A stretch of DNA of 64,000 bases from contig NZ_CP115483.1 in the NCBI RefSeq assembly GCF_027627455.1, positions 1,426,001 to 1,490,000 on the forward strand, read 5' to 3'. The position numbers and the translations under genes were made by a program. Source of the DNA: Sphingobacterium sp. SYP-B4668. GTDB lineage: Bacteria; Bacteroidota; Bacteroidia; Sphingobacteriales; Sphingobacteriaceae. Position 1 is the stretch's first letter. Each line of letters opens with the position of its first letter. The notes beneath the pieces were generated by a model, which saw only the letters and a list, made by a program, of their open reading frames with translations, did not search any database and was not told the DNA's origin. Positions 63,718 to 64,000 of the stretch are shown here, piece by piece.

Positions 63718-64000
63718 TTGTCAAGGCAACTTAGCACAATTGTTCTCTATGTATGTGCAGTCTAGGATAGATAATAACGAAGTTGCGTTTCTTCGATTAG
63801 TAATTCGCAGGACGTATACTGATCAATGGACCATGAGAGTACGGGATAGTTATCGACTTCATATGACATATATTTGCGCGTATACCTGAGAGGTTATATC
63901 TTACCATTTTTTTAAGGACTGTTGCAAACCACATGATTTATGAAAAGTGGGGTATAGCGTGGGGTGCATCTTTCTGAGGTTATCAATGGGAGGGAAATAC
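63718..64000. other. Non-coding end of the window
   Basis: No gene, RNA or repeat can be supported here. A plus-strand frame of about 70 codons (63671-63889) has no protein-like pattern and overlaps the terminator. Confidence 0.5.

Overview
The window looks like the chromosome of a Bacteroidota member, most likely Sphingobacteriaceae (Sphingobacterium/Pedobacter-like). Support: promoters of the Bacteroidota type (TTTG, 19-21 nt, TAnnTTTG), few Shine-Dalgarno sites, a RND/NodT pump, a TonB receptor with a carboxypeptidase-like N-terminal domain, a type B succinate dehydrogenase with one cytochrome b subunit, and GH92/GH130 mannoside enzymes. This is inferred from gene content, not from a marker-gene comparison.

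Layout. 1-2.6 kb: the end of an HI0933-like flavoprotein, RNase P RNA, a sigma-54-type response regulator and a small membrane protein. 2.6-6.7 kb: a minus-strand methionine operon (metY-like, metX, hom) behind a SAM-I riboswitch; between riboswitch and metY is a 43-codon ORF ending Met-Met-Cys-Cys. 6.8-8.1 kb: a ClC channel. 8.2-18.2 kb: an accessory region stacked against the 3' end of tRNA-Lys(UUU), with att-like repeats near 8.2, 13.9 and 17.2 kb, two decayed serine-recombinase tails, a 152-bp direct repeat, an IS3 fragment, and cargo: a GNAT, an ArsR-SRPBCC/VOC-DUF998-DUF1801 operon, and aldehyde dehydrogenase with an AraC regulator.

18.5-24 kb is mostly core: a two-component system, rpsF-rpsR-rplI and a DUF4886 protein. 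23.2-29.5 kb is a metal locus. A DtxR/MntR repressor is divergent from a ZIP transporter; a DtxR-like box lies between the -33 and -7 elements of the ZIP promoter and again before a 58-aa coiled-coil protein, a His-rich protein, a TonB receptor and a thioredoxin-like protein. 29.6-35.5 kb is a complete RND efflux operon. 36.3-42.3 kb is a tight operon of an OprO/P-like porin, a DASS carboxylate transporter and sdhCAB, suggesting C4-dicarboxylate capture joined to its oxidation. 42.3-49.3 kb holds a KAS III-like enzyme, glutamate dehydrogenase, a lipase-like hydrolase, and small membrane and regulatory genes.

49.3-63.6 kb is mannose-centred: a GT4-type glycosyltransferase overlapping a GH130 enzyme, then a GntR/UTRA regulator divergent from a phosphomannose isomerase with a degenerate P-loop-kinase-like N-terminal domain, two GH92 alpha-mannosidases, a sugar porter, and remnants of other PUL genes (a DUF3823-like C-terminus and a possible sulfatase tail). 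No SusC/SusD pair is present in the window.
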